Positions 1 through 9,735 of a stretch of 24,717 bases of DNA are shown in pieces (the first letter of the stretch is position 1; each line of letters starts with the position of its first letter). Below the pieces are notes generated by a model, which saw only the letters and a program-made list of their open reading frames with translations, was not told the origin of the DNA and did no database searches. Origin of the DNA: Temnopleurus reevesii (Eukaryota > Echinodermata > Echinoidea > Temnopleuroida > Temnopleuridae); contig BQKZ01001725.1 in NCBI GenBank assembly GCA_036244855.1, positions 20,350 through 45,066 on the forward strand, read 5' to 3'. The position numbers and the translations under genes were made by a program.

Positions 1-419
1 GGTTAGAGATTAATAAAAAATACATATGAATGAATATTTGTCATCATCTCTGATGCAGACATTTCAGTATTCAGCGGATTAGACATTCCACAATTTCAAA
101 TCGAAAGCTTCGAATGAATTTACATGTCCCTCCTAAATCAACAAGTGGTGAAAACAAGAATCAACTAAAAAGAAAACAGAGGAAGGAGGGGTGTGTCCAG
201 AAAGCAAGAATGAGGACACCAAGTAGAGTAAATATCGATTTGTTTCGAATTTTCTACTCTCAAAGACCACCGTCCGGAGATAACTTGGATTATGTCTAAG
301 GGGCACTGAAAACCCCCAAATGTTCGAAATCTGATGAATTTTTTTTACTATTGAAGAAGGATGAAAATATAGAAATTAAGAATAAAAGTCTATATAAATA
401 TTTTTTCTTGTTCTTTCAG
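1..419 (+). other. Intron (3' part) of PLP/M6 family gene
   Basis: Sequence before the first recognisable exon. No coding segment was seen in it. The last 25 bases form a good 3' splice site, a T-rich stretch with TTGTTCTTTCAG before position 420. The intron belongs to the plus-strand gene, whose earlier exons lie outside the window. Confidence 0.7.
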
Positions 420-577
420 GTTTTGTGGAGGCCCCTGACACCAACAGCACGATGGTGATGACAACCACGCCCAGCCCCAGTGGTCCAGTGAATCCCATCA
501 TAGAGGTGACACAAGCACCCCGTGTGGCCTCCATCAAACATATCTGTGGCTCAAACTTGCAGAACTTCTGTGAACAT
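420..577 (+). CDS. PLP/DM20/M6 family proteolipid, second extracellular loop exon
   Basis: A 158-nt internal exon between TTGTTCTTTCAG and the donor GTGAGT. It begins with two bases that finish a codon and ends on a codon boundary, giving 52 residues. Near the N end is an N-S-T glycosylation sequon (residues 8-10), then a Thr/Pro/Ser-rich spacer (14-25). Near the end is CGSNLQNFC (residues 42-50), two cysteines eight apart. Vertebrate PLP1 has the very similar CGSNLLSIC, whose cysteines (219 and 227 as I recall) form loop disulfides. Known family role: four-helix membrane proteins of myelin and neurons. The entry phase equals that of PLP1 exon 5 (74 nt as recalled); this exon is 84 nt, or 28 codons, longer. 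Earlier exons are outside the window. Confidence 0.85.
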
Positions 578-670
578 GTGAGTAATTGCTTTTAACTTCT
601 TCCTCATCTTCTTCCTGCTATCTTCATCCTTTCTAACATTGATATCATCGTCCACGCTCCTTTATTATCA

Positions 671-866
671 TTGCATTATCGTCCATATCACCATCATTAT
701 CATCATCATCATCATCATCATCATCATCGTTACCATCATCATCGTTACCATCATCATCATCATAACCACCATCATTATCACTATTGACATCACCACCATC
801 ATCTTTATCACAACCATCATTATAATCGTCATGCCATCATCGTCATCATCATCACCACCACCACGA
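671..866. repeat. CAT/ATC microsatellite 1
   Basis: Runs of ATC repeats with CGTTACC and CACC interruptions in the first tandem unit. Low-complexity open frames rich in Ile cross it and are not genes. Confidence 0.9.
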
Positions 867-868
867 AA

Positions 869-996
869 AGCACGATGAAGGTGATCACGCCAACCCTAGT
901 GGTCCGGTGAATCCCATCATAGAGGTGACACATGCAACCCGTGTGGTCTCCATCTAACACATCTGTGGCTCAGACTTGCAGAACATCTGTGAACAT
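869..996 (+). pseudogene. Decayed copy 2 of the PLP/M6 loop exon
   Basis: Aligns with bases 446-577 of the real exon. It lacks the first 26 bases and the splice acceptor, which are replaced by a CAC-rich run. It carries a one-base deletion near 890 and an in-frame TAA at 955-957 (ATC TAA CAC against ATC AAA CAT). The end still reads CGSDLQNIC followed by GAACAT and a perfect GTGAGT donor. It cannot be a normal exon but might act as a decoy donor. Confidence 0.85.
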
Positions 997-1101
997 GTGA
1001 GTAAAAGTTATCAATATCCCCCTCTTCTTTCTGTATATCTTCACCCTTCCTAATATTGATATCATTGTTACGCTCCTCCATTATCATCGCATTATCGTCC
1101 A

Positions 1102-1114
1102 TATCACCATCATT

Positions 1115-1159
<45 letters not shown>

Positions 1160-1272
1160 GTTACCATCATCATCATCACCATCATTATCATTATTGCCAT
1201 CACCACCATCATCTTTATCACAACCATCATTATAATCGTCATGCCATCATCATCATCATCACCACCACCACC
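1102..1272. repeat. CAT/ATC microsatellite 2
   Basis: Second copy of the CAT-rich block. It has a longer pure ATC run than block 1 and the same AACCATCATTATAATCGTC end, confirming that it was copied with its unit. Confidence 0.9.
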
Positions 1273-1275
1273 AAA

Positions 1276-1403
1276 AGCACGATTATGATGACCACGCCAA
1301 CCCTAGTGGTCCGATGAATCCCATCCAAGAGGTGACACAAGCACCCCGTGTGGCCTCCATCAAACACATCTGTGGCTCACACCTGGAGAACTTCTGTGAA
1401 CAT
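1276..1403 (+). pseudogene. Decayed copy 3 of the PLP/M6 loop exon
   Basis: Third copy of the exon's 3' part, again lacking the acceptor and the first 26 bases and sharing copy 2's one-base deletion. Downstream of that deletion the frame is open to the end, reading EVTQAPRVASIKHICGSHLE and then NFCEH, nearly identical to the real exon. The donor has weakened to GTTAGT. A weak AAAAG could serve as acceptor, but its phase would not match the upstream exon, so I call it a relic rather than an alternative exon. Confidence 0.75.
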
Positions 1404-1418
1404 GTTAGTAAAGGTTTC

Positions 1419-1531
1419 TCATCATCATCATCATTATTATTGTTATCATTAATTCATTGTTATCATCATTATCATCGTTACCATCATCACAGCGATCGCT
1501 ATCATTACCACCATCATCATCATCATCATCG

Positions 1532-1569
<38 letters not shown>

Positions 1570-1618
1570 GTCATCATCATTATCATAATCATCATTAAAG
1601 TCATCATCATCACTGTCA
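1419..1618. repeat. CAT/ATC microsatellite 3
   Basis: CAT repeats with ATT and CGT interruptions at the end of the third unit. It grades directly into the pyrimidine tract. The spacer between exon copy and microsatellite seen in units 1 and 2 is almost absent. Confidence 0.9.
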
Positions 1619-1622
1619 TCAT

Positions 1623-1910
1623 TTTCTTCATCCCTCATCTTCCTCCTCCCTCCTCTTTCCTCATCCTTCTCCCTACATCTCCCTCCTCCTCCTCCTCCTC
1701 CTCCTCTTCCTCTTCCTCCATCCTCCTCTTCCTCCTCCCTTTTCCCCCTCCCTCTTCTTCCTCCCCCTCTTCCTCCCTCCTCATCTTTTACCTCCACTTC
1801 CCTCCTCGTCTTCCCTTCTCCTCCCTCCTCCTCCTCTTCCGCCTCCTTCCTCCTCCATCCTCCTCCTCTTCCAACCCGTTCCCTCCTCCTCATCCCTCCT
1901 CCTCTTCCTT
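1623..1910. repeat. Polypyrimidine tract (CCT/CTT)
   Basis: About 290 bases almost entirely C and T on the plus strand, with only scattered A and G. CCTCCT and CTTCCTC motifs dominate. Its strand bias is opposite to the purine tract at 3151-3838. Confidence 0.9.
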
Positions 1911-2264
1911 ATTCAGTTATGTCTAGTAGATCTCCTTTCTGTTAAGGAACTATAGTCACTTTGAATTTCTTGGTACACTTTCCTTACAATTCGTAAAAAT
2001 AACCTGACAACCTAAAAAAAAGAGGTAAATGCATGTCAAATGTCACTGATTATTTTGATAAAAGTGCGTTTAATATACGTGCACATGCAATTTATCACAA
2101 AAGTAACATTCGTTTCACGACCTATCGTGGGAATATAACACACTGTCTACACGTGTTTTTTAGCTGAAATATGTAAATATATTATATTTAAAATATAGGT
2201 CACGAATGATAGTAAGGTGATTCCAAACACTCTCCCTCAAGAGTGCTCTTCAGCCCGGGACGTG

Positions 2265-3048
2265 TTTACGACTGTATATCTTATCTAATGAAATGATCAT
2301 TCCACCTTTACATCACCGCTTCGACATCCAACCTCCCCATACACCCCTGAAAATTGTTTCAAATATGTAACTTATAAGTACGTGTTTGTGAAACAATTTG
2401 CAGTGTCGCAGAGCGTGAAAATGGTTAATTTGGAGAGTGGCGTGATAAAGGGTCACTCGATGCCCCGTTGGATTGGGATTTTTACTGTATATCTTACCAT
2501 ATGTAACGCATAAGTAAGTGTTTGTAAAACAAATTGCAATGTCGCAAAGCGTGAAAACGGTTAAAATGGGTAGGGTTGTGTGATAAAAGGTCAGTGGGTG
2601 CTCCATTGGATTGGGATTTTTTACTGTATATCTTACCTAATGAAATGATCATTCCACCTATGCTTCAACTTTTTTACATCCAACCTCCCCACACACCCCT
2701 GAAATATTGTCAAATATGTAACTGACAAGTAAGCGTTAGTGAGACAAATTGCAGTGTCGCAGAGCGTGAAAATGGTTAATTTGGAGAGTGGTGTGATAAA
2801 GGGTCAGTGGATGCCCCATTGGATTGGGATTTTACTGTATATCTTAACCTAATGAAATGATCATTCCACATTTACATCGACTCTTTTTCATCCAACCACT
2901 CCATACACCCCTGAATTTTTTTTCAAATATGTAACTGTAAAGCAAGTGTCTGTGAAATGAATTGCAGTTTCGCAGAGCGTGAAAATGGTTAATTTTGAGA
3001 GTCGTGTGATAAAGGGTCAGTGGATGCCCCGTTGGATTGGTATTTTTA
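2265..3048 (+). repeat. Four-copy tandem repeat, about 213-bp period
   Basis: Copies begin near 2265, 2482, 2621 and 2832, each with ACTGTATATCTTA, and the last ends near 3045. Intervals are about 215, 139, 211 and 213 bp. Shared blocks are AATGAAATGATCATTCCAC, ATCCAACC, ACACCCCTGAAA, TCGCAAAGCGTGAAAA or TCGCAGAGCGTGAAAA, and GGATTGG. Copy 2 has lost about 75 bases from its middle. Frames across it are short and shared between copies, so no gene is supported. Confidence 0.88.
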
Positions 3049-3150
3049 CGCGGGAAGAGGGTCGGAAGCACGTTCTGCTTCCGCCAAAGTTTGTAATTGG
3101 TTGGAGGGGATGCGTAAACACTTTTGCTGGGTTATGGGAATATATAAATA

Positions 3151-3693
3151 GGGCAGGAGGTGGGAGAGAGAAAGAGAATTAGAGGGAGGGGATTAAGAAG
3201 AAGAGCAAGAAAAAGAAAGGGAAAAGGAGAAAGAAAAGAAGTATATGAAAATGTAGGAGGAAGAGGGGGAGAAGGGGGAGGAGGGGAAGGAGGAGGGAAA
3301 GAAAGAGGAGGGTAAGAAGGAGAAACAGAAGAAGAAGATGAAGAAGGAGAAGAAGAAAAGGAGGAAGAGGATGAAGAAGAAGAAGGCAGAAGAAGAAGAA
3401 AGAAGAAAGAAGAAGAAAAAGGAAGAGGAGGATAAAGAGAAGAAGAAGAAGGAGAAGAAGAAAGAAAGAGAGAGAAAAGAGAAGATAGAAAGAAGGGAAA
3501 GAATATGGCGATTTGTAGAGAGAGAGAGAGAGAGAGAAAGAGAGATAGGGTAAGGAGAAGATGAAAAAAAAGAAAGAGAAGACGGAGGAAGAAAAGAAGA
3601 AAAAGGTTAAATGTAGGAGGAATTGGGATGGAGGAGGGGGAGGAGGAGGAGAACAAGAAGAAGATAAAAAGAAGAAGGAGAAAAGGAGAAGAA

Positions 3694-3729
<36 letters not shown>

Positions 3730-3838
3730 GGAGAAGAAAACGAATAAGAAGAAAACAACGAAGAAAGAAGATGGAGGAAGAGGAGGGTACAAAGAAGAAG
3801 AAGAATGGGGGAGGGGGACATAGATGGAGTGGGAGCGG
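3151..3838. repeat. Polypurine tract (GA/GAA/GGA)
   Basis: About 690 bases of almost pure A and G on the plus strand, including a GA run at 3516-3538 and an eleven-fold GAT run at about 3694-3728. It ends 82 bases before the 66-nt exon. Long Ser/Phe/Leu-rich or Lys/Glu-rich open frames on both strands are composition artefacts. Confidence 0.92.
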
Positions 3839-3920
3839 TGACCCGTCATTTTTCATTTCAAAGTCTTGGTTAATGTCTTTCTTTCATTCAATTCAAACCA
3901 TCTTTTTTTATTAATTTCAG

Positions 3921-3986
3921 AACGAGGATATATCGTTATCTGTATACCTGACGGTAACTGCTGCAGTTATAGTGGTTCTAGCATTG
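3921..3986 (+). CDS. PLP/DM20/M6 family proteolipid, fourth transmembrane helix exon
   Basis: An exon of exactly 66 nt between TTAATTTCAG and GTAAGT, reading in phase 0 at both ends. It encodes 22 residues, starting NEDISLSVYLTV and ending with a run of Ala, Val, Ile and Leu, the start of a membrane helix. PLP1 exon 6 is also 66 nt as I recall and codes for the same part of helix 4. It joins in frame to the exon ending at 577 and to the one starting at 11015, where the helix is completed. Only 8 of 22 third codon positions are G or C. Confidence 0.85.
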
Positions 3987-5060
3987 GTAAGTACTCCCAG
4001 TCATCTTTACATAATTTGCATCATGTTTTCAATTCAATCATTATCACCCGCAATTATTTTTATTTATGAAAACCTGTATACCTACCAGTGAGATTTTACC
4101 TTATTTAGGAAGATTTCTTTGCTGGAAAATCACAAAGTAAGATTATCTTATCGAAAAATCAGATTTTTGAAAAATTATGGCACTGTACTTTCATTTTTTG
4201 GAGGTTCTTGGATGAGAGTAAGACTTTGGGTTTTTTTTTCATGCATGGAAAATTAGATTTTAGCAACCAAACAGTTACCAAAAGGCTGGCACGCATGCAA
4301 CAAGACTATTGCAACTAAATTGAATCAATTTAATATACATTTACATACACCGATATGTGTATAATATCTATATAATGCTAAATATATATTTTTACTGTTC
4401 TGTTCATTCATCTACATAATATTCCAATACTTTGTGAATGCACGCGTTGCAAAATAAATTACTCTCATTGAATGGCATCTGTAGAGCCCCTAAGGTGTGA
4501 ATTATAGCTCTTTTTGGAGTGGATTATCGAGTTTTGGCATTATTTTGTCTCTAAAACGACTGACAATGTAAGAGACCAATTAGAATGTGATATCATACGG
4601 GGATTGGCAGCATTAATGCAGTGTATTGCAGACTCTCGGAAGAGTATAAGATGCATACGAGCGATTCACTTAATGCATTGATGAAATATGCGTAATGAAC
4701 AGACGTTATACCAGAAGGCTAATCTAAGTTTGACGTATAGCTACATCAAGAAAGCAAACAAAAGTCAGGTGAGGTCGAGGGATGATGGAAAAAGTAAAAC
4801 AAATACTGTACAAGCTTGAGTGATATTCATACGTCTAGCATCTACTTGATTGAAGACGGATAAGAAAAAGGATATTTGATTGAAATATAAATGATGATGA
4901 TATATTATTTTGAAGCGTGAACGAGACGTATCAATATTTGTTGTGCAATACCATTTGAAAATTATATATTTTTCTGCTATTTTTAATCATTGATTCTAAT
5001 TATGGTTATTATAATTTGATTAAAAGTTGAATAGGGATGGGAAATATGACACAAATGTTT

Positions 5061-5240
5061 AACACAACGATATAAACTATTTCCGAAAAGTTAACTCGAC
5101 CGCAGATAATAGATCCGTACACCGTGTATTCAACTGTACGGACACAACAATGAAAAGCAGGTACCGATTTCAATACCATTACAAAGGAGCATTGAAATTG
5201 CGTTCGACTTAACTTTTCGAAAATACTTTATATCGTGTTG
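5061..5240. mobile_element. 180-bp foldback element, copy 1
   Basis: Ends are inverted repeats of about 40 bp: CGATATAAACTATTTCCG on the left, and AAAATACTTTATATCG on the right as its imperfect complement, including AAGTTAA and the CGAC segment. The centre carries ACACCGTGTATTCAACTGTA. No coding capacity. Two more copies lie at 8887 and 9114. Most likely a MITE-type DNA transposon remnant; no clear target-site duplication was found. Confidence 0.8.
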
Positions 5241-7084
5241 TTTTTATCACAATTGGAATGATCCTGATGAAATGTTATCACATTCTGCGCTACTGTGAGC
5301 AGCGACCAACACCAATAGGATGATTTTAATTCATCCCTACAGTCCCGTTAATCATACGGAACATTATGTTCAACATGTCAGCGGGAATTTCCCCAGCAAT
5401 ATATGTGTTTATATATCATGAATCATTTGAGTGCAATAAAATTGAATGGTTTTATAAGCACTGTTTTAATATCTTCTAAAGATAACGCCGGGGGAGCCCC
5501 TAATCATCGCCAAAACGGCGACAAAATATACCATACCAATTTAAAGACATTGTTCAACATTTTTGAACTACTTTGTGAGCTGCAGTACAGTAAAGTATTT
5601 CCATAATGCAGTTTTTCAATGGAGAATCAGAGCATGTTCATAGTTTATTTCTTTGAATAAAATCGATCAAGAAATGACTTAATTATCGCAAAATGAAAAA
5701 TGAGGACAGCATCGCTCTCCCCAATACAATATTTTTCACGGACAAAATTACCACCGATCACTCCGCCCATTCTATGTGGGTGGGCCGCTGTGTGAATCAT
5801 TTATCTCACCGTATAGGAATCACGGGTAATTGGCATGTTCGAAATAAAATACGCCAGAACGTGCGAAAAATTTCTCCTTATTTCGTACACAGGTATATTT
5901 AGGCAAACAACTTGTGAATACATCAGCTCGTTTCACATAACTTTCTGCATCCCGACCATTCCGAATCTATACCTTTAATGCTTCCCAAATGGTTGATGGT
6001 GCATATAGACTAAGATGTGACAATTTTAGGCTTCAAAATCAACGTTTAGTGCTTTAAAACGTACAATTAAAAATATCACCTACATAGGCACATTGTTCAG
6101 TAATAAAGCGACAGTAAACTATTAATTCAATTTTCATAGATATTTTTATAGTGCCTTTATAGCTTCCTTTGTTTTTGCATTATTCGTTTTTTCATCTATC
6201 TGTATACTAGCATAGGCCAGGCGACTTGATTTGAGGGTTTTTAATATCAAAATCTTACTGTGTGATAATGTCTTTAAGGTTGTGTCATCGATTGTGAGGA
6301 CGCCGGATAATGTTGACTACATATATACACCCAGATTGTCTTGGCTTGGTGACCTTTACAACAAGCAGGCTATTGAACGCGAGACTTCCTTCCTCAATCG
6401 CCTGATGTAAAACAAAAAGAAGAGAAAAAAAATATGGAGCCGCCACACACGTCGCGACGTTTCCACTCTTTAAGTTGATGATGCGATTGAAAATTTCAGC
6501 TATACATGTACACTTCAAAACTCTGAATTGGTGCTTAAATTGTGCGACGTCAGAAAACTGGTCGAACAGCATTGCATTGAATTGTATTTTTTACACCAAA
6601 ATAAAACACAAATTACTCATTTAAACACAAAAAAAAAATACATTAAAAAGGATGCCATTTCAGATTTGCTGATGTTTGAACACTTTTTGGGGACGTTTCT
6701 CAATTGAAACACCTTGTCGGGAACCAGGCGTGTCGGTATCAAATTAAACTTTGGCTTTTGCATTGTGTTGGTCAATGTTGACAACACTCATNATATTGAC
6801 AAAACTCATTAAACAATAATAATTTGAACTTATATTTCATTCAATTATTCAGGTCTTCTTTTTACAGGGTAGATCAATAAAACTGATCCGCCAAGGGGGG
6901 ATGTATGCAATTAAATTATAATATACTTACAAAAATACGATATAAAACCATATACATCAGTACATGATTATAGCGCTTAAAATATTTAGAAAACAAGCAT
7001 TATAGAATTAAATGGTAGTTCTTATTCCCAAACTCATGCATTTCCTCGTGTTATCACTTTTTGCTTAATGAATCCCCTTTCGAA

Positions 7085-7280
7085 TAAACAGCGGCAGTGA
7101 GAATGCACCTGTCTTTCGTTCAAGTTGGCCGACCATATGGGCAGGTGTTTACATGTATGTTTATATAGAAGCGTTTTCATTAATTCAACTTTGACCAGTA
7201 CGTGCATATCATACATGTCATGAGTGGGACTCGAACCGCGACCCTCTGATAAAATGGCGAGAGTCATTACACTACGACGT
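7085..7280 (-). mobile_element. SINE-like unit 1 with tRNA-type promoter
   Basis: On the minus strand the unit starts with TAGTGTAATG (A-box like) and has GGTTCGAGTCC at 7227-7237, a textbook RNA polymerase III B box. The body toward lower coordinates has CCATATGG and CACTGCCG and is shared with units near 7390 and 7785. A tRNA-derived SINE is the best reading. An intact tRNA is excluded because the arms do not fold fully and the anticodon region is degenerate. Confidence 0.65.
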
Positions 7281-7389
7281 ATCCAATAATGATGTACACT
7301 AATTTGAATTTCTGTTCTTACTAATATCATCCTGTTTTTGTTCATGCAACCACAAAGTGAAAAAAAAAAACTTTTAAAACGAACAATTG

Positions 7390-7575
7390 TAGTGGGGACG
7401 CACCTGTCTTTCGTTCAAGTTAGGCGCCCATATGGGCAGGTGTTTGTGTTGAAGCACGGGCAGTTATCGGTCCTTTTCATCAATTTACGAGTAAATAATT
7501 TACATATTATGGGTGAGACTCGACCCTCTGATAGAATGGCAAGGGTCATAACCACTGCACCACTACGTTTCAAAT
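7390..7575 (-). mobile_element. SINE-like unit 2
   Basis: Same body as unit 1, with CACCTGTCTTTCGTTCAAGT and the perfect palindrome GCCCATATGGGC. The minus-strand head has TGGTGCAGTGGTTA, a very good A box. Its B-box region is damaged by about seven missing bases (GGGTCGAGTC against GGGTCGCGGTTCGAGTC in unit 1). Units 1 and 2 therefore preserve complementary halves of the promoter. Confidence 0.65.
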
Positions 7576-7784
7576 GATAGGCCTACATATAGATTTGAGC
7601 TTCTGTTCCTTTTCTCAAAAGTCATGCTGCTGTTCTTACGTGTCATCATCAAGTGCTTAGAAACCCCTCACTGTAAGCACAAGGGATAAATGCCTGGGAC
7701 AAATTAAACAACCTCGATTCTAGCATTAATAAAATATAGTGATTTGACCTACTGTTTTCCCCACAAACTCATACCGTTTTTCGA

Positions 7785-7865
7785 ACAAACATCGGCAGTG
7801 AGAATGCACATGTCTTTCGTTCTAGTTGGGCGCCCATATGGGCAGGTGTTAGTGTAGGAGCGCGG
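7785..7865 (-). mobile_element. SINE-like unit 3, body only
   Basis: Contains ATCGGCAGTGAGAATGCAC, CTTTCGTTCTAGTTGGGC and GCCCATATGGGCAGGTGTT as in the other units. I see no tRNA-type head after it, so it is truncated or has decayed. Confidence 0.6.
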
Positions 7866-8886
7866 GAATTGATCAGTTCTTTTCATTGCATGATATCACT
7901 CGTGCATGGTGCATATCAATGATAATCTACATGCCTTCAGTAAGGCATCAATAGGTTCGACCATGTCATATTTGTAATGCAGTATGTTGTTAATCGTAAA
8001 ATAGCTTTCAATTAAAGGTACGATTCACTTCTAAAGAAGAAAACAATGTAAAAGGATCATTTTATGACATATTAATATCTAAATTGAATGTTTTTTTAGG
8101 TAGATAGACAATTGAAATAATTCTTGCCTTATCCCAACATGGATAAACACTGATTGACAGTTCTTTACCGAGATGCTGTTAAAAAAAATCACAGGCATTC
8201 TCGGGTAGGCAGGTAGGAATTAATATTAGAGCAAAACAAACAAATTCCTTTTTAAATTCCATGACCTATGAATATAGCTAGTAACATGTCAGATCATAAA
8301 ATCTGCTAAAGGATGATAGCAACCAATTTTCATCCATGTAATCCATTTCCAATTACATTGCTTATAAAATATGAATGAAAATTTCCCCCAAGTTTGATTA
8401 AAAGGCCCCATGTCTCTCTAGTCGTTATGTCGGAGACAGATTAAGAAATAGATTAGTTGTGTATTCTGTCACTTTCGAGTCTTTAGCCTTGTGAAGCAAT
8501 CAGTCATTTGCGAATTCTTCTTCGTCGTTATATTCATTCATCGGGGCCCTGAAGAGGGAGGTTGTGTCAGATGGTTTGTTTGGAAAAATGGGAAATCGAG
8601 TTGTATCAGGGCGACTGCCAAAATATTTTTCAGAGTCAGATAGGGGTCAATATTCATGGAGAATCGATATTATGTGTTTTATGCACCAATCTCTGTTTGT
8701 ACGGTAAAACATGGTGAACATAGACACGAAGCAAATATGGACACGATTTGAGAAATCGTCGCATAGATTTTGAATTATATCTGAAAAAAGATATTATGTA
8801 TAATTTTATTTCTGATGCTCTGACCGATATGATAGTTCGAAATTGTATTGAATTTCTTTCGATAATTTAAAAAGCGGTATATCATT

Positions 8887-9064
8887 AACATGATATAAAC
8901 TATTTCCGAAAAATTAAGTCGAACGCAGACAATAGCTCCATACACCGTGTATTCAACTAAGCACACACATCAGCAATGACAAGCCAGAGCCGATTGCAAT
9001 AGCATTACAATGGAGCATTGAATTTGCGTTCGACTTAATTTTTCGGAAATAGTTTATATCGTGT
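8887..9064. mobile_element. 180-bp foldback element, copy 2
   Basis: The best-preserved copy. ATATAAACTATTTCCGAAAA continues with ATTAAGTCGAACGC, and the complement appears at the right end almost perfectly over about 35 bp. The centre (ACACCGTGTATTCAACT, CAATAGCATTACAATGGAGC) lies in the same orientation as copy 1. Confidence 0.85.
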
Positions 9065-9113
9065 TTATTGTAGATCGACGATTACTTTTGAGATGTTAGA
9101 TCATGATATATTT

Positions 9114-9291
9114 AACATGATATAAACTATTTCCGTAAAATTAAGTCGAACGCCAATTGAACGCTCTTTTGTAATGCTATTCAAATCGGAACCGGCTTGT
9201 TATTGTTGTGTCCGCACGGTTCAATACCCGGCGTACGGCGCCAATGTCCATGATCCAACTTAACTTTGCGGAAAAAGTTTATTATCGTGTT
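9114..9291. mobile_element. 180-bp foldback element, copy 3 (inverted centre)
   Basis: Same terminal arms as copies 1 and 2, but the central sequence (TTTTGTAATGCTATTCAAATCGGA, here cited as TAATGCTATTCAAATCGG) is the reverse complement of theirs. It lies only 49 bases beyond copy 2. The right arm is more diverged (TTGCGGAAAAAGTTTAT). Confidence 0.8.
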
Positions 9292-9522
9292 ATTTCCATA
9301 TGAAATAAATACACAAATTATAAATTAGAATTTCTGTTCATGTCTGTGCTTTGGGAAATCTGTATTCTAAGTCTGTCAAATAGAATCATTACCATTCTAC
9401 GCTCTCATCGGCTCCGCATGTCGCGGTAGGCCGCAGGTGATAGTAGACAAATTATCAGAAAATTGGTTAACAGAAGGAAGGTCATAGTGTACACTAGATA
9501 GACCTACCGTTTTCCTCATTAA

Positions 9523-9735
9523 TGCCGACTCGCACCTATGTGTTTTTAGCCTGCGTCTACCCAACGTTTTTTTTTATATTAAAAACGCTCGCCGAGCGTA
9601 CAGTATACGCGGTCAGATGGTGGATTGACGTTCGGCTTCGGATAAAGGAAAGTACGCAGAACGTTAGTCCACCGTATGACCTGCTCGAAAACGCTGGGCC
9701 GACGCAGGCTAAAAACGCAAAGGTATGAGTCGGTC
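9523..9735. mobile_element. TTAA-flanked 213-bp foldback element
   Basis: TTAA lies on both sides (9519-9522 and 9736-9739). Termini are GCCGACTC...ACCTATG and its imperfect complement. The inner arms also pair (GTTTTTAGCCTGCGTC with GACGCAGGCTAAAAAC; GGTGGATTGACGTTC with GAACGTTAGTCCACC), so nearly the whole element folds into one long hairpin. The TTAA target is typical of piggyBac-type elements, but the termini do not match the piggyBac CCCT ends I know. The 68-codon frame inside is not a gene. Confidence 0.8.

Larger units (their letters stand above)
446..1618 (+). repeat. Three-unit tandem duplication carrying the loop exon
   Basis: The sequence AGCACGAT inside the loop exon recurs at 446, 869 and 1276, giving units of 423 and 407 bp. 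Each unit has the exon's 3' part, a donor-like site, about 95 bases of intron start in the first two units, and a CAT-rich microsatellite. Units 2 and 3 share a one-base deletion relative to unit 1 (in the CACGCC...GGTCC stretch), so they probably descend from one duplicated copy that was itself duplicated. Confidence 0.85.
578..3920 (+). other. Intron of PLP/M6 gene, repeat-filled
   Basis: A 3,343-nt intron from donor GTGAGT to acceptor TTAATTTCAG. It contains two exon relics, three CAT-type microsatellites, a pyrimidine tract, a 213-bp tandem repeat and a long purine tract, each listed separately. The only plain stretch is about 1911-2264, where I see no recognisable feature. Confidence 0.8.

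Noticed and set aside
1314..1893. His-rich, Asp-rich and Met-rich frames across the CAT microsatellites
   Set aside because: Each is the translation of a trinucleotide repeat. Only the short segment derived from the loop exon is meaningful.
2313..3071. Two similar minus-strand frames sharing a YHTTL-like motif, suggestive of a gene family
   Set aside because: They are the same frame read through copies of the 213-bp tandem repeat.
3132..3856. Long Ser/Leu/Phe-rich frames on the minus strand and a Lys/Glu-rich frame on the plus strand
   Set aside because: They arise because the tract is nearly pure purine on one strand, which lacks many stop codons. No start context, domain or splice structure supports a gene.
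6285..6572. Possible retrotransposon fragment, 95-codon minus-strand frame
   Set aside because: I see no reverse transcriptase, integrase or zinc-knuckle motif, and nothing extends it on either side.
7034..7577. An intact tRNA gene on the minus strand
   Set aside because: A and B box motifs are present, but no unit has both intact, the stems do not close and the body repeats twice more, so a SINE-like repeat fits better.
9522..9728. 68-codon plus-strand frame
   Set aside because: It spans the TTAA-flanked foldback element almost exactly and is a by-product of the hairpin sequence.
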